DNA from: Mongoliitalea daihaiensis
Lineage (GTDB): Bacteria > Bacteroidota > Bacteroidia > Cytophagales > Cyclobacteriaceae
Assembly (NCBI RefSeq): GCF_021596945.1
Contig: NZ_CP063779.1
Span: forward strand, 3,260,001 to 3,324,000
DNA length: 64,000 bases
Direction of reading: 5' to 3'
Below the pieces are notes generated by a model. The model did no database searches and was not told where the DNA came from. It saw nothing but the letters and a program-made list of their open reading frames with translations. Positions 62,816-64,000 of this stretch are shown piece by piece. The translations under genes and the position numbers were made by a program. Each line of letters begins with the position of its first letter. Within the stretch, counting starts at the first letter, position 1.

Positions 62816-63466
62816 ATGAAATTTGAGGAATTGGTGCGGAAGCTGGAGCGAATGATGGAAGAGCCTTTGCCAGGAAGGGAAGGGCAGGTGATGATGGCTC
62901 CGCAAGGAAGGATGAATGAAGGAGCATATAAAGCTTCTATTCGATCCGACCATAGAAAAGGTGCTGTTTTGATGTTGTTTTACCCGCATCCAGACGGAAC
63001 TTTTGTTCCTTTTATCAAAAGACCAGCTTACGAAGGGGTACATTCTGGACAGATTGCATTTCCGGGTGGAAAATATGAAGAAAGTGATGGCGGACTCGAT
63101 CGAACAGCTCTTCGGGAAACAGAAGAAGAAATCGGAGTTGATGCTAGTCAGGTTCGTATTCTAGGCAAATTGACGGAGGTTTACATTCCTCCTAGTAATT
63201 TTATGGTTCATCCATACATAGGGTTTATAGATCGACTGCCGGAGTTTAATCCAGATCCTTTGGAAGTAGAACGAGTTATTGAATGTTCTTTCCCACATCT
63301 TTTAGATAAAAAAATTCGTAAAATAGGCCCTGTGCAAAGCTCATCTGGGGTAATTCTCAAAGCGCCCTACTTTGCTATTGAAAAAGAAATTGTTTGGGGG
63401 GCAACAGCCATGATGCTAGGTGAGTTTACTTATTTATGGGAGAAAGTGGAACGGAAAGGAATATAG
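62816..63466 (+). CDS. NUDIX hydrolase, NudL/CoA-pyrophosphatase type
   Basis: 216 residues. The NUDIX box ends TALRETEEEIGV, where the two Glu of EE bind metal. It is preceded by the UPF0035-type signature FIKRPAYEGVHSGQIAFPGGKYEE, which marks the CoA diphosphatase group (NudL, NUDT7). Such enzymes cut CoA and acyl-CoA to 4'-phosphopantetheine and 3',5'-ADP with Mg or Mn. There is no signal peptide. A weak inverted repeat (GAATGAG/CTCATTC, 63479-63509) follows the stop codon. Confidence 0.85.
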   Translation: MKFEELVRKLERMMEEPLPGREGQVMMAPQGRMNEGAYKASIRSDHRKGAVLMLFYPHPDGTFVPFIKRPAYEGVHSGQIAFPGGKYEESDGGLDRTALRETEEEIGVDASQVRILGKLTEVYIPPSNFMVHPYIGFIDRLPEFNPDPLEVERVIECSFPHLLDKKIRKIGPVQSSSGVILKAPYFAIEKEIVWGATAMMLGEFTYLWEKVERKGI

Positions 63467-63478
63467 ATTTTAAAAAAA

Positions 63479-63509
63479 GAATGAGACTGGGTATGGTAGA
63501 TGCTCATTC
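63479..63509 (+). terminator. Weak hairpin after the NUDIX gene
   Basis: GAATGAG (63479-63485) pairs with CTCATTC (63503-63509) across a 17-nt loop. No T run follows, so it is only a possible terminator. Confidence 0.35.
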
Positions 63510-63607
63510 CTCTTGAATAGGCCTTAGTCATTATAAATCGAAATTGTTTCTTCCTTTTTTGCAAGGTCCTTGTTGCTTGCTTTCAAAGTTCCTTCTAAAC
63601 TTTTCCC

Positions 63608-63615
63608 TATATTTG
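63608..63615 (+). promoter_or_regulatory. -7 element of hppD
   Basis: TATATTTG is a full TAnnTTTG match 32-39 bp upstream of the hppD ATG. A -33 TTG at the right spacing is missing. Confidence 0.5.
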
Positions 63616-63646
63616 CCTAAGAATTTTAAACCCAAAAACTTAGGAT

Positions 63647-64000
63647 ATGCAACAGGATTTTCTTCCAATCAATGGGACTGACTATGTGGAATTGTACGTA
63701 GGTAATGCCAAACAATCAGCCCTTTACTATCAATATGCATTTGGTTATGAATTGATGGCCTATGCAGGACCTGAAACTGGTGTACGTGATCGAGCATCGT
63801 ACGTTTTGAAACAAGATAAAATCAGGTTGGTCTTGACGACACCTTTGCACGAGGCTCATCCCATCGCAGACCATATTAAAAAACATGGAGATGGAGTAAA
63901 GGTCTTGGCACTTTGGGTGGATGATGCCGAAAAGTCTTGGAAAGAAACGACCGCTCGTGGAGCAGTTTCATACAGTGAGCCGCAAACCTTGACTGATGAA
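63647..64000 (+). CDS. hppD: 4-hydroxyphenylpyruvate dioxygenase, N-terminal part (runs off window)
   Basis: 118 codons are present from the ATG at 63647 to the right edge. The start MQQDFLPINGTDYVELYVGN and the following AKQSALYYQYAFGYELMAYAG match the N-terminal vicinal-oxygen-chelate domain of HPPD (PxxGxDxxExxVGNAKQAxxYYxxxFGF). SYVLKQDKIRLVLTTPL and HGDGVKVLALWVDD fit as well. The enzyme converts 4-hydroxyphenylpyruvate to homogentisate in tyrosine breakdown. The iron ligands lie in the C-terminal domain outside the window. It has a -7 element upstream. Confidence 0.9.
   Translation, partial: MQQDFLPINGTDYVELYVGNAKQSALYYQYAFGYELMAYAGPETGVRDRASYVLKQDKIRLVLTTPLHEAHPIADHIKKHGDGVKVLALWVDDAEKSWKETTARGAVSYSEPQTLTDE

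Noticed and set aside
1-64000. Prophage, insertion sequence or genomic island
   Set aside because: No transposase, integrase or phage genes, and no clear composition break near the tRNA genes.

Overview
The window is AT-rich chromosomal DNA from a member of the Bacteroidota, most likely a Cytophagales bacterium of the Cyclobacteriaceae type (Algoriphagus or Belliella relatives). Supporting signs are a T9SS/gliding-type C-terminal domain on a large SprB-repeat surface protein, a TonB receptor paired with a DUF4249 lipoprotein, DUF4236, DUF2490 and DUF6526 proteins, LytS/LytTR signalling, BatB/BatC proteins, weak Shine-Dalgarno sequences, and several promoters of the Bacteroidota type (TTG, about 19 bp, TAnnTTTG). 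Family-level placement is inference. I see no insertion sequence, prophage, CRISPR array or rRNA.

Layout. 1-5673 (minus): the start of a DUF4236 gene, a Tat-exported HisC-like aminotransferase, then a compact operon read leftwards of exported zinc-finger/TPR protein, YfcC/DcuC-type carrier, patatin and aldo/keto reductase. 6012-9072: a BaiN/HI0933 flavoprotein with a small HPt-like protein, convergent GAPDH, and two identical tRNA-Glu genes. 9073-14506 (minus): a B12-binding radical SAM protein and a 1049-residue surface protein. 14656-17848 (plus): accA and a lipid-related trio (metallo-hydrolase, patatin, acyltransferase). 17851-25638: a lipoprotein, a BASS transporter, a GreA-like protein, a DUF2490 barrel, glycogen phosphorylase, and a LytS/LytTR pair. 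25750-33026 (minus): batB-batC-thiolase-YwqK repeat protein-purC-STAS-rnz-queuosine precursor transporter. 33144-39223 (plus): TonB receptor/DUF4249, an RlmL-like methyltransferase, and an S8 lipoprotein peptidase. 39341-54604 (minus): an M28 peptidase; a signalling operon (five-PAS hybrid kinase, two response regulators, BASS transporter, acyltransferase); smc; a Cys-motif protein, GNAT, NTF2-like and DUF6526 proteins. 54775-64000: a small acidic protein, a glyoxylate-shunt locus (aceK and a RamB/ScfR-like regulator on minus, diverging from aceB-aceA on plus), a lipoprotein, a NUDIX enzyme, and the start of hppD.

Most of the window is core metabolism and signalling. The most coherent system is the glyoxylate-shunt locus. 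A short-chain fatty-acyl-type regulator overlaps aceK and diverges from malate synthase and isocitrate lyase across an intergenic region holding a perfect 28-bp palindrome. Together with the thiolase this points to growth on acetate or fatty acids, with AceK controlling isocitrate dehydrogenase flux. Second-tier interest lies in the secreted seven-CXXC protein, the S8 peptidase without the usual oxyanion Asn, and the overlapping hybrid-kinase/regulator operon.
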